Shown one piece after another: positions 37,014 to 47,258 of a stretch of DNA of 64,000 bases (positions are counted from its first letter, which is position 1; every line of letters begins with the position of its first letter). The stretch spans positions 186,001 to 250,000 of the forward strand of contig NC_089425.1 in assembly GCF_013426205.1 (NCBI RefSeq), given 5' to 3'. Position numbers and translations under genes: made by a program. This DNA comes from Metarhizium brunneum (taxonomy: Eukaryota > Ascomycota > Sordariomycetes > Hypocreales > Clavicipitaceae). The notes beneath the pieces were generated by a model. That model did no database searches, was not told the origin of the DNA, and was given only the letters and a program-made list of their open reading frames with translations.

Positions 37014-38015
37014 TTACCACGGACTATCATTTGCCGCTGCCCAATATCGCCCATGGCCATTCCTATCCACCCATTCTCTGATATCTTGATAGATGGCGCG
37101 AGTATCCAAGTTGTCTCGAAATGGGTCATTTTCAGATCCATATATAATTCCATCGACGCCGGCATTCCCAAACAAAAAGTCGACCACGCTTCTTCTCTCC
37201 CCTCCGTGGAGCGTCCAGGCGAAGACGCGCCCAAAGTTTCCCGACTCCATGGCTTGGCGAAGAACCGTGCACGTATAAACGCCGTCTTCGTAGCAGTTTC
37301 CAAAGTCCCACGTTACCGACGAAGCCCCGTACGATAGTACCCGTCGTGCAGTTTCCGTCATATTGGCGTTACGAAAACGCTCCTGGAGGTCTTGTCCCTT
37401 GCCATCCAAGTTGAGAGCTTCGTTCTTGTTGATGTGGCGCGAGATAAAGTCGTACCCAACACCCCAGGCGGTATCGTCGGCAAAGCCGTACAGCACACGA
37501 ACACCCGCCGGCTCCAATATTTGGCGTGCTTGTTCCTGCAGAGCGGCCACCGAGCAGTGTCGCCAGTCCTCGTCATGCGGATCGCACCAGTCCGGGTCTT
37601 TGATGTCCAGCCAGACGAAGGTGAGGTTGCTCCCGGCTTCCCGGGCCTTGGCAGCGGCTCGGAAGAGCGTTTCGACGGAGTCGCCTATATTTTCCCAGAC
37701 GCCGTCATGATCCCCGAACCATCCTTCCTTCCAGGCCGTGACGTCAATCTCGAGCGCATTTGCGCCCTGACGTAGCGCCTCCGCGACTTGCTGTGTCGTC
37801 AACACGCGGTGGGCAACTGCGTAGACTGGGCGAGGACGCGCGGCGCCGTCGTTGGGCTGCGCGCCGGCCTGGTGGAAAAACTCGACGACGGTAAGGAGAT
37901 GCAGGAGCGTAATGGTGCAGAAAAGTGTCAAGACGATGATGAGGATAAGCGAAGAATGCGACTTTAGCAGCCGCTCCATTGTACTTGGAGCTTTGGTCAT
38001 GACGGCCAGAGCCAA
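37014..38015 (-). CDS. Sphingomyelinase D/phospholipase D-like protein with an N-terminal membrane anchor
   Basis: An intact 333-codon frame. Residues about 20-45 are a strong hydrophobic helix after a short basic stretch, so it is likely a type II anchor or uncleaved signal; the mature part would face the lumen or outside. The enzyme part has the glycerophosphodiester-phosphodiesterase-fold signature of SMase D/PLD. The pair of catalytic His are H69 (AHRVL) and H103 (GDHDG); the metal ligands are E89 and D91 (LEIDVTAW) and probably D137 (WLDIKD). The spacing agrees with the arthropod and fungal enzymes. The C-terminus ANDSPW resembles the conserved SMD-tail (DNPW) known in fungal and arthropod members. 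Known members cleave choline from sphingomyelin or lysophospholipids by transphosphatidylation. The substrate here is not known. Start choices at M1, M6 and M13 all precede the anchor. Confidence 0.85.
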   Translation of the reverse strand: MALAVMTKAPSTMERLLKSHSSLILIIVLTLFCTITLLHLLTVVEFFHQAGAQPNDGAARPRPVYAVAHRVLTTQQVAEALRQGANALEIDVTAWKEGWFGDHDGVWENIGDSVETLFRAAAKAREAGSNLTFVWLDIKDPDWCDPHDEDWRHCSVAALQEQARQILEPAGVRVLYGFADDTAWGVGYDFISRHINKNEALNLDGKGQDLQERFRNANMTETARRVLSYGASSVTWDFGNCYEDGVYTCTVLRQAMESGNFGRVFAWTLHGGERRSVVDFLFGNAGVDGIIYGSENDPFRDNLDTRAIYQDIREWVDRNGHGRYWAAANDSPW

Positions 38016-39297
38016 AGTGCTCGCTGCATCTATTCCCGGCGGCCAAGGACGCTCCGGATTGTGAGATTGCCAAGATCTGAATCCGCTAGACGTGAAACCT
38101 GCTGCCCGACAACAATCTTACGGCTTCATCTTGCACATGTTGGAAATAAAGCAGTACTCCCAGGGTAGCAACTGGTAGAATTTTACAAGAGCATGGCTTG
38201 GGGACTCGGGTCCTTTTCCGGGCCAAAGCCTCGAACCAGACGTGATTCCCTGCGCGATGGTCATGCCGAGACCAAATGCTGGAACGTAGGTGGCTAAATC
38301 TGAAAGTTGGCGTCTGTGAAAACGGATTGGCGCCCGTCACGAGAAAGTGTGACGCCACAAAATATGCCACTCGACTCCTCGTCGGCCGATTGCGGACAGG
38401 TCAATCGTGGGAAACGCTGAAAGCAGCACTTGAGGGATACGAACCAAATCGGATGGGGTCGGCCATGTCCACACCAGAACCTTTTGCTGTGTTGCACCAG
38501 TGCATAAAATTATAAAACATCTGGTCGAGTATTATCAACGCATACGTAGCTGTGGTTACTTCCGGCCTTTTATCGTACTATTCTGAAGCGGCAGCAGCAC
38601 CAAAAAACGCCTAGTATACTTATAAACATTATATGTATTATATTCTGAGGGGAGCACACCTTGAAAAAGTAGGTTTATATATAATATAGAAGCCCCAATT
38701 ACTACTCCCAAGAAATGCTACCCATGCTATAAATATTGTTATTATATAGGATAAATAAAATTATTTTATGTAAACTTTTTACAAGAAAAGTATTTCTCCG
38801 CCACGAGAATACTTATATATATATTCGGGTAGTAAAGCGATAAAAATTCGTAATATAAAAATAGCTTTTAATTTATTTAGCTAGAATAATAATCTAAGAA
38901 CTATACTATTATATTTAAAGACTTTAACCCCCAAAATACATCTCTTAACTAGGGCTGTAACTTAAAGTAGTATAAATATTATTATTAGTAAATATAGTTA
39001 CTTATATATTATAATCCTAGAATATAGGAAATATAAAGAGTAATATATTTTTATATTTACTATTATTAAATAAATTAAGTTATATCACTCTAAGCTTTTA
39101 ACTTTTCTTATATAATGTACTTTTATTAATTAAAAGTTTAACCCCGCTCTATATTTTACTATACTTCCGCAAAGCATATAAATAGAATATATCCGTCGAA
39201 CCTGGCCCTTATTGCCTAGTTGCACTAGAGATCACTCCTCACATCGAGCTGCCTTTTCGGCCTACTTTAGTACGATCCCGCTGATGAAAGCTGAACA
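38016..39297. other. Intergenic region with an AT-rich, RIP-like patch
   Basis: From about 38580 to 39180 the base composition falls sharply toward A+T, with the CpT/TpA-rich texture of the left block. It is likely a decayed, unidentifiable transposon remnant upstream of the M60 gene. The last ~110 bp before 39298 return to normal composition. Confidence 0.5.
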
Positions 39298-41256
39298 ATG
39301 AATCAAAAAAGGCTGTTTCTCCTAATTGGAGGTCTCACGGTTTGTTTGGGAAACCTTGGCGCTCAGGATGCGTCGATCAACCGTCATGTTTCGTCCAACA
39401 TGCAAACCAATAGGTTGGACACCCTCGATATGTGTTATGGAAATAAGCAAGACCCCGCTAGCCTATGGTCCAAGGAAGAATACACGGGCAAAAACGAGTT
39501 GCGTCATGCTAACCCGGGCAGGGTAGGACAAGATGTGCTAGATGGGCAGGTGCCGGAGGAGATGGCCATGACCATCCGCACTGAGGCAAAAACGGCACTG
39601 AAAAGCAGTCAAGACTCGGGAGGTTTTTACAGAGGCAAGCCAGAGATTATTTGGCCCGAGGTATGGAACGAAGGGCCTCAAAAGGCGGATAAGATAGTTC
39701 TCGAGTCGCCAGACCTACGACAATGGAATCTATCCATAACGCACGTTTACGCTTCTTGCCCAGGAACAGAGCCGGGCTCCGCAAGGATCCGATGCGTGTG
39801 GGACAATAAGGATAAAGACTTCTATGCATGGTCCGCGATCACCTTGGCTCTTGGTGCCACGTCAAGCTCAACGATTGTCCTGCCGCTCACCCTAACGTCT
39901 TATGTGAAAGACACGGGCTCTGTAAGTCTGAGACAATCAGACAGCAAAACCGTTACCCATAAATGGAGTGGTCGTGTCCCTCCAGTCTATAAACAGACGG
40001 ACACATCGCTTTTTCCACAACCGCGGGCCATGACGGTGCATGCCGCTCCAGAGGCGGAACAGGAGCGCGCACGACTGAGACAACGCATGAAATGGGCCGA
40101 CTTCCAACCCACGGGTTTTTATCTAAATCCGGAAACGCCTCTTATAATCACGGCTTCCGGGATCGATACAAACCCGTTGAAACCAGTCATCTTGGTTGGT
40201 ACACCAGCATTAGTGCACCCCGACCACCGAAACGAGCTGATGCCTGCCCAACTGGAAGCGTCCAAACCGTTGAAGAACGGTGTCAATACCATTTCTAGTC
40301 CCTCGGGCGGCATCATCTATATTCGCTATGTTGAGCGAGCCGGCCAGGGCCGACGTCCCATCACTGTTTCGCTCGGCAACACGGCCCAACCGTTCCCTCT
40401 ATTCCGCCCAGGTGAAACAACCAACAACCAGTGGAAAGCCATGCTTCATGCCACCAAGGTACCATTCGCTGAACAGAGCGGTAACCATGTTATTATCACC
40501 GGGCTGGCGGCTGATGCGAAAATCTACGCAGACAAGGGGCAACAACAAGAGGCATTATTGTACATGTACAGAGACATTATTGGCGCTCAAGACAAGATTA
40601 GTAGCCTGAATACTGCAGAACAGAGCCCGCGGGACAAACCTAGTTTGCTGCGACCGATGGTGGTGCAAACTAAGGATGGAGTGAATCCAAATTCAGCGCA
40701 CTATCGCGCCGCCATTCCTTCCAAATTGCATCAATGGGTCTGGTGGCACCCGTCGGTCCGCTGGTCGTGGATGATTTGGCATGAACTAGGACACCATCGC
40801 CAGCATACTGATACATGGAGCTGGAGAGCCGTAGGCCAGAGTACGGCCAACATATACAGTCTTGCTGTTGGGCGGTCGCTGAAATCCTCCGGTCGCTCCT
40901 TGACAGAATGGTACAAAGCCAAGCAATATTTGGCGCTGGCTCCCGACAAGAAGGTATTCGACAACGCGGACGTATTTACGCAGCTTATTATGTTCGAACA
41001 AGTCGGTGTCGCGTTTGGCGGAGACGGCTTCTATCATGAAATGCACAAGCGCTCCCGCGCCGGACCAACCCAAGCCACCAATGCTGATGCTAAGCATTAC
41101 TTTATGACTCTGGCTGCGCAAATTGCCAAGACGAATCTTTCTGTCTATTTCACAAAATGGGGACTCAAGCCTGAGCCACGCACCCTGAAGGAAATGGGCA
41201 AACAACCCTCTCCTACCAAAGATTACACTACCGTGCCCGTGTATGGGGGGGAGTAA
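39298..41256 (+). CDS. Secreted M60-like (enhancin-related) metallopeptidase
   Basis: An intact 652-codon frame. Residues 1-22 form a signal peptide (basic start, LLIGGLTVCLGNLGAQ). The N-terminal ~240 residues are not recognised. The C-terminal half carries the peptidase M60 features: an N-terminal beta-rich part with TGFYLNPETPLIITASG, then IWHELGHHRQ with the zinc motif H495-E496-L-G-H499, then a W-rich stretch and GQSTANIYSLAV. M60 peptidases (gluzincins) cleave mucin-like glycoproteins; enhancins are the insect-gut relatives. In M60 proteins the last segment normally reads GEVTxNxxSL, whose Glu is the expected third zinc ligand. Here position 514 is Gln, so activity is in doubt. The protein is probably exported. 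The start is the first ATG, followed at once by the signal peptide. Confidence 0.85.
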   Translation: MNQKRLFLLIGGLTVCLGNLGAQDASINRHVSSNMQTNRLDTLDMCYGNKQDPASLWSKEEYTGKNELRHANPGRVGQDVLDGQVPEEMAMTIRTEAKTALKSSQDSGGFYRGKPEIIWPEVWNEGPQKADKIVLESPDLRQWNLSITHVYASCPGTEPGSARIRCVWDNKDKDFYAWSAITLALGATSSSTIVLPLTLTSYVKDTGSVSLRQSDSKTVTHKWSGRVPPVYKQTDTSLFPQPRAMTVHAAPEAEQERARLRQRMKWADFQPTGFYLNPETPLIITASGIDTNPLKPVILVGTPALVHPDHRNELMPAQLEASKPLKNGVNTISSPSGGIIYIRYVERAGQGRRPITVSLGNTAQPFPLFRPGETTNNQWKAMLHATKVPFAEQSGNHVIITGLAADAKIYADKGQQQEALLYMYRDIIGAQDKISSLNTAEQSPRDKPSLLRPMVVQTKDGVNPNSAHYRAAIPSKLHQWVWWHPSVRWSWMIWHELGHHRQHTDTWSWRAVGQSTANIYSLAVGRSLKSSGRSLTEWYKAKQYLALAPDKKVFDNADVFTQLIMFEQVGVAFGGDGFYHEMHKRSRAGPTQATNADAKHYFMTLAAQIAKTNLSVYFTKWGLKPEPRTLKEMGKQPSPTKDYTTVPVYGGE

Positions 41257-42489
41257 AAAGACCGGGCAATGACTCTTGTGTGGGAATAACTCTTGCTGCT
41301 TTTAATTTGCCGTAATTTTTCCTCTTCGTAACGGCACCTGGGGCTTTGGACTTTTGCCACTTGCACTATGTACGCTACAAGCCTCGAGGGAACTGGATGT
41401 ATAACGTAATAATATAAGACCAGGCCGCTCGTTTATGAAGAGCTTATATCACTAAACTAACATTCTTTTAGAATTTAACTAGGCAAATAAACTTAAAAAA
41501 CCTAAAAAATTAATTGATGCATTCTTTTTAACAGGAAATTACAGAGATTCTCTCTCTCCCCATGAGGCCCCGAGGATTTTCACCAGGGCCCCGAGCTCTG
41601 GGCCCAAGTTATTACACCACCCCATAAAAGCGTGGCTCACATGTCTACATTTACTGGAAGCTTAGGACAAGAGGTAACAGGTTCTATAATTCATAAAAGC
41701 GTGGCCTGGGGCATGCTTGAAAACAATTACTCTGGATAACACCCGCACAAGCAAGGCATGACAAATCAAGCTATAGATTCAGCATTAAGTAATGACGGAA
41801 TTGACTACGTTAAGCCCAAATATAGTCAGAACAGAAATTCCCTGTGATATCTGCTCTTTATTCCTCGTGCTTCTACTTTACTTTTCCGGACCTTGCATAC
41901 TCACGCCGCACCCCCACCGCAACGCGGAAAACGCCAGAAAATCCGCCATTCCAAGCAAATAAAGCTCAGTACATCCAAAGTTTTTTTGAAATAAGGCAGC
42001 CAGGATTATCGCGCTGGAGGTAGTTAAGCCGTATAGTAACTGGTTGTCGGCGTACTTTGAACCGGGGGAATTGCAGACTAAGATTTATACGAGATAATGA
42101 AATGGAAAGAAATGAATCTTTGTCTGTTTGCATGTGTAGTAGACGTATAAGACCGCACAGTACACGGCAACTTGAACTAGCGAACATTGAAAGAAGTAGT
42201 CTACTGCGCTTTACTAATAAAAAACAATGATATGAGAAGCATTTAAGAAAAAAGGAAAGGGTAAAAGTGACCCTGTCAGAAGCGCGTGAGAGACAGTGCG
42301 ACTATTTTGCTCATCGCACAGTGTAGACAATACAGTTATAAGTTATAACATTGAAACTACCGTTGACGTGACATGCTTGTGCTTATGCCAATGTCTTTTT
42401 TCAAATACACAAAAACCAAACATAAAAAATTCCATTAGTTGCCACGACTCCTTGTGTCCTCCCCTCGACCCCTCAACCAGCCCCGTTCA
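41257..42489. other. Convergent intergenic region, no gene seen
   Basis: It lies between the ends of the M60 and EEP genes. A moderately AT-rich patch is at about 41395-41520. No open frame of note; open stretches near 41966-42187 and 42296-42556 lack family or splice support. Confidence 0.5.
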
Positions 42490-44052
42490 CTACGGCAACT
42501 GGAACTCACTCACAACCGCCGCATGGTCCGACGTCCACTCGTTATCTGCATGGTAGGGCTCCGGCTTGGGGTCTCCCACGACGACGACATCCGAGCGCGT
42601 CGTCTTCAACTTCTTGTGGTAAATAAAGTCGATGCGATCCATGGGCTCGGGCCTGTCGCCGTTGAGCCTGCGCACAGGCGACCACGTGTTGCCCGGAACC
42701 TTCCACGGGTCGCGGAACACGTCGCGAAACGAGTCCTGCCACTTGGCGTCGAGCACGACACGCCGCGAGACGGGCCAGGGAAAGGGGTCCCTCCCCTTGC
42801 AGTGCAGGTCGCGCGTCTTCATGGTGTAGTCGAGGTGCGAGGGCGAGGCAAAGTCGCCGGCCAGGATCTGCGGGAGCAGCTCGAACTCGGGCTTGCGCTC
42901 CTTGTACTCCTTGAGCCGGTGGACAATCTCGTAGACCTGCTGGACGCGGCGCGCCCACTCCTCGCGCCGCTGGATGTAGTTTGTGCTGAAGTTGGTGAAG
43001 CACAGGTCGTACGGGCCGTAGGGGGCGTTGTTGAGGTGCACGTTCCAGACGAGGAGCTGCTTGGCGTCGCCGTCGAGGTCGACGCGGACGATGCCCCCGG
43101 CCTCGATCTCGTGGTACACGCGGCCGATGGGGTACCGCGAGAGGATGGACACGTCCTTGGCCTGCCAGACGTTCCAGCCCAGGGCCTTGGCCAGCCGGCG
43201 CCCGTCTTGGAAGTAGCTCTCTTGCAGGGCGACCACGTCGACGTCCTGCGAGGCCAGGAACGAGACCTGCTTGGTGTGGTAGTCGACGACGTTGCGGCCG
43301 CCCAGCCAGAGGTTGAGCGTCAGGACCCGGATGTTCCGGACCAGAGGCCTTTTCAGGGGGGCCACCGGCACGGCTACCGGCAGCACGGCGGTGTCGTTGT
43401 CGGCGCTGGTGGCTCGGACCGAGAACCGGCTGAGCCCGGATTTTTTGGGCTTGCCCCGTATGACGCCCCGGGACGTGACGTACACCCAGTCTGCGTTGCT
43501 GGGGGGAATCACCGCGTACGACATGTTGCCGTTCTTGACGTTGGTGAGAAGCCCGCTGATGTCGGCACTGAAGGCGTCCCCCACGCGCGCGTTGTGGGTG
43601 GTGAAGGTCTCGGGTATGAATCGCATGGATCGGTTGCGGGAAATGTACACGTCGGCTGGGTCGGCCAGCTCCTTGTAGCCTTTCTGGGCTAGAAGATAGG
43701 CAAGATATCTGCCAGCTGGGAGGTCAGCAATGTCAACCTCGACGGTTCCATGCGTTCCGTCGGCCCAAGCCCACGCCAAATGATCCTGAACCCAACTGCC
43801 GTTGACGGGGGCGCCGTAGTAATCGTGCCAGATGCCGATCCAGTTCTTCGAATGAGGTTGACCAGTCGAGAACTCGAACGTGACACCAGTACCGTCAATC
43901 ACGACCAAGCGTCCGGGTTTTGTCGTTTCGGGAGGGCGAGTAGGGAGGGGAGGGGGAACATTCGAGCTGGAGCTTGTTGTGTTTGCATCTTTGGCCGTGG
44001 CAAAGACGGCGTATGCCGCAATAGTGGTCGAGATGAGAGATGAGAGACGCAT
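42490..44052 (-). CDS. Secreted endonuclease/exonuclease/phosphatase (EEP)-fold protein with an N-terminal Ig-like part
   Basis: A 520-codon reading from the ATG at 44052. The frame is open 33 codons further up, but this Met begins a clear signal peptide (MRLSSLISTTIAAYAVFATA). A Ser/Thr/Pro-rich linker follows, then a beta-sandwich-like region (about residues 45-235). The EEP domain has all its landmarks: VLTLNLW (Asn247), VVALQES (metal-binding Glu278), VWNVHLN, LAGDF, RIDFIYH and the terminal SDHAAV (Asp509/His510). The fold serves nucleases, sphingomyelinases and inositol phosphatases; which reaction applies here is not evident. Export is likely. GC content is clearly higher than in the neighbours, so long antisense frames appear across it. 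Confidence 0.85.
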   Translation of the reverse strand: MRLSSLISTTIAAYAVFATAKDANTTSSSSNVPPPLPTRPPETTKPGRLVVIDGTGVTFEFSTGQPHSKNWIGIWHDYYGAPVNGSWVQDHLAWAWADGTHGTVEVDIADLPAGRYLAYLLAQKGYKELADPADVYISRNRSMRFIPETFTTHNARVGDAFSADISGLLTNVKNGNMSYAVIPPSNADWVYVTSRGVIRGKPKKSGLSRFSVRATSADNDTAVLPVAVPVAPLKRPLVRNIRVLTLNLWLGGRNVVDYHTKQVSFLASQDVDVVALQESYFQDGRRLAKALGWNVWQAKDVSILSRYPIGRVYHEIEAGGIVRVDLDGDAKQLLVWNVHLNNAPYGPYDLCFTNFSTNYIQRREEWARRVQQVYEIVHRLKEYKERKPEFELLPQILAGDFASPSHLDYTMKTRDLHCKGRDPFPWPVSRRVVLDAKWQDSFRDVFRDPWKVPGNTWSPVRRLNGDRPEPMDRIDFIYHKKLKTTRSDVVVVGDPKPEPYHADNEWTSDHAAVVSEFQLP

Positions 44053-46145
44053 GGTAAAGCCGGCACTCGAGTGAGTCTTGCAAAAAATTCCTCCCGGCCA
44101 CGAGGCCATGATGAAAACCACCCTCGCAGTGGTACGTGTCCATTTATACACCCGGGCGAAATTCTTGCACGAATTCTAGCAAAGTTTGCCCATGAAAAGG
44201 TACTTGTGTCTGCTTGGAGTCAAAAACATAGATATGAATCGGCATGTCGATTCAGACGTCGCGTGTGAGCTACGAGCTTGACTATGCCAGACATAGCTTG
44301 GGCCATTCTTGTAGTACAAGACACTTGAACTTTACCATGATGTAGTCTGTAGTTTCGGGCCTGTGTCCATGTACACATGTACATGTACTCTCCGAGGCCC
44401 TACTGTGTCAGTTCCTGATGGCCGAATTCTTCATAATAATAGTTTCGAATAGCGTGCGTGGCTTTACTGGCGCGCTTGAGGCGGCGCGCAAGGCACGAGC
44501 ACTACACCGCAAGACGTCGACTGTCTCTCGAGTCCTCGACCGGCTCCGACTTGAGAGCACTTGAGGAGTCCTCACCCATGTCCGTCCTTGAGTGAGGCCT
44601 GCCTCAGCGGGCATCTCATGCAAGCGCGTGCATTTCATCCATGGTAGCATGAACAAGAGAACTGAAGATCTACAGGCCAGAATGACAGTCAATACACTCC
44701 TCCGTGGTTCATGTTGCTATGCTAGCAATGCTGAATCTTTTAATTGCGTGTTTAGGCAACACACTTTTTGACCATGACACGCGGCGTCGTGTCCATCATT
44801 ACCTCTTTGTCCCACAATGCCCGGTTATCACTAGCAGAAAACCTTCCAGAGTACAAGATGATTTAAAGTTTGACCAAATACGGACCTTATTTTTAACCTT
44901 TTTTTTCTTCGCAATGCTGACTCATAGGCCATCTTGGCACGTACTGTGCATCACGCGGCTAAACTAGAGCCTGCAGACCAATATCGCCAAAAGGGCATAT
45001 GCAGAGAATCGGGCAGCGAAAAGATGATTGCATCAATTGTATCTTGCGGCAGTCAAGGATTTTGTTGGAGGTAGAGAATGGCACTTGGATGCGTCGATCC
45101 GGGCTGCAAGGAGTCCGCACGTCCAGACACGCAGACAACGACAAGCCACGGTGGTTTTTCTACTCTGTGCACAACACCCGCAGGAATGATGTCATGGCAC
45201 GGTTCTTCATTGCCCTTCCATGGCTGCTTCGCAGAGCACCAGAGACGCCACTGGACTGGCGTCCCGGCCGAGTACGCCAATGCTCAACCGAGTCAAGACG
45301 GCCTCTTTTCACCACCGGCCGAAACAAAACTAAACTGGATAAGAGATGAATACAATAAACCCAACCCATACGCAAACACTGGGATTACACGCGACGGGAA
45401 CGAGAGTACTCACGTCTCGCCTCCTTGGGCCACGGGATATTCACATCCCGCAGGCTCGGTCTGCCGGACGCAACCGGGGTAAGGGAGCATCTGACAAAAC
45501 ACTGGGCCAGGGTTGGCTCCCGACGTCGTATGATGTGCGTGTCACTCCATCCCCGGCATCGTCCGCGAAGCCCAGCAGCAGGGATGACCCAGCATAAAAC
45601 CTCAGCCCTGTCTGTCTATTGCTCCTCCACCCACGTTATGCGCCAACACGCGACGTCTTCTCCCACAGCCAGGACAGCAAGAAGCCTTGTGAGCCAAAGA
45701 CCAAAAAGTAGACAAATCCGACATTGACAAGTCACAAAGATGCCGTGGTTGGGGCTCGTGCTAGCCGTGTTTCGTTCCGCCAGAAAATGAATCGGCACCA
45801 AGCATGTCGGACCAGGATGCTAATCCCCCACAATCACACCACCATCTGCTGTTTTTTTTAGAGCCTCAGGGCCAGACCTTGCCCAAACACGGCATGGGGC
45901 AGACGGGTGCGAAAAAGTGGCAAAATGCGTCATCGTGTAGGTCATGCCATGAGCGCGTCAAGTGACTGGCGTTATATACCGCGGAGCTCGGTCGCGGCCG
46001 ACTCCAAGTCAACAAGACACCCTCCGCATTGACTTGAAGTTTGACCAGACCTCTTCAACCTCAGCATACACAGCGACAGCGTACACCAATCCCTCCACGA
46101 CATTGACAGTAAAACATTGACCCCCGCCGTCACCAGTCTCCCAAC
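44053..46145. other. Divergent intergenic region of about 2.1 kb
   Basis: It lies upstream of both the EEP gene (minus) and protoglobin (plus), so it should carry both promoters. It includes a short CATGTA-type repeat at about 44369-44388 and CAAT/T-run stretches near 44895. Several 60-130-codon open frames overlap on both strands without signal peptides, splice structure or family motifs. No gene is called. Confidence 0.5.
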
Positions 46146-47106
46146 ATGGCGTCGCCGGTGCCCATGAAGCACATTGACAGAGAGGATCTCTACACCAATC
46201 TAGAAGCTCGTATCCAATATCTGCATTCCTTCCTAGACTTTTCAAGTAGTACGTTGCACCGTGTTGCCTCCAGAGCAAAGGGAATGACATCTCACTGACT
46301 ACGCACGCCAGACGACATTGAAGCGCTCATCTCGGGCGCAAAATACATCAAAGCTCTGGTCCCTGCCGTCGTCAACATCGTCTACCGCAAGCTTCTCCAG
46401 TACGACATCACCGCGAGAGCCTTCACGACCAAGAACACCACGCAGGGCGGGGAGGTTGGCGAGGCCCTCCACGAGGACAGTCCCCAGATCGTACACCGAA
46501 AGATGTTTCTGCGCGCATACCTCAACAAGCTGTGCTCGGATCCGAGCAAGATGGAATTCTGGGAGTACTTGGACAAGGTTGGGTACGTAGTCTCTTGAAA
46601 AGCGCAACAAGAGTTTGCTGGCTGACCACACCCACACGCGCAGCATGATGCACGTCGGGCTCGGCAGAAAGCACCCGCTGCACATTGAATACGTCCACCT
46701 CGGCACGTGTCTAGGCTTCATCCAGGACATCATGACCGAGGCCATCCTGTCGCACCCCCGGCTGCACATGTACCGCAAGATTGCGCTCGTCAAGGCCCTC
46801 AACAAGGTCATCTGGATCCAAAACGACTTCATGGCCAAGTGGCACGTCAGGGAGGCCGATGAATTCGGCCTCCTGGAGACGGACGTGGTCATTGAGAAGG
46901 AAGGCTATTTGCACGGCAAGAAGATTCTCGACGACAAGCTCATGGCGGATGCCGGCGCGGGACTGCCAGCGCCCAGCAAGAGCCAGTGCCCGTTTGCGAC
47001 CAGTCTGCCTATTCCATCGCCCTTGAGGACCAGTATCGAAGTAGACAACGAAGAAACCAGCGTGCCTATACCGGCATCTCCCAAGGTTGAGGTTGAGGGT
47101 AGATGA
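46146..47106 (+). CDS. Protoglobin family haem protein (three exons, 278 aa)
   Basis: Exons 46146-46248, 46312-46582 and 46644-47106 join in frame. The introns are 63 and 61 bp, both with GTACGT donors and CAG acceptors. The protein has the single-domain protoglobin layout: a pre-A extension (MKHIDREDLYTNLEARIQYLHSFLDF), then all-alpha globin helices, with EFWEYLDKVGMMHVGLG containing the probable proximal haem ligand His128, followed by YVHLGTCLGFIQDI. It continues into WIQNDFMAKWHV and a ~70-residue polar C-terminal tail with SQCPFA. Protoglobins bind O2, CO or NO; fungal members are little studied and lack an output domain. It is cytosolic (no signal peptide). Its 3' end faces that of the exporter gene 152 bp away. 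The role is inferred: gas sensing or NO/O2 handling. Confidence 0.85.
46249..46311 (+). other. Intron 1 of the protoglobin gene
   Basis: It runs GTACGT to CGCCAG with CACTGAC as branch sequence. It splits an Asn codon (phase 1). Confidence 0.85.
46583..46643 (+). other. Intron 2 of the protoglobin gene
   Basis: It runs GTACGT to GCGCAG with GGCTGACC as branch sequence. It splits a Gly codon (phase 2). Confidence 0.85.
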
Positions 47107-47258
47107 TGGTGTGTTTGTGTCACGGAATCGAGGGGGGCGGGCAAGCAGGCCTTCACGTGAGCGAGGTGTCATCCTTTGCCACTTTGCGGCATTTTTTTTT
47201 TGGATTCGTATGCATATACCTTTTGATCATTCAGTAATATAGCGATCGTCATGTGGAC

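Noticed and set aside
42439..43692. Plus-strand 417-codon frame
   Set aside because: It lies antisense to the EEP gene and is open only because that gene is GC-rich; its Val/Arg/Leu-rich content has no family features.
46299..46892. Minus-strand 197-codon frame
   Set aside because: It is antisense to protoglobin exons and spans their introns.
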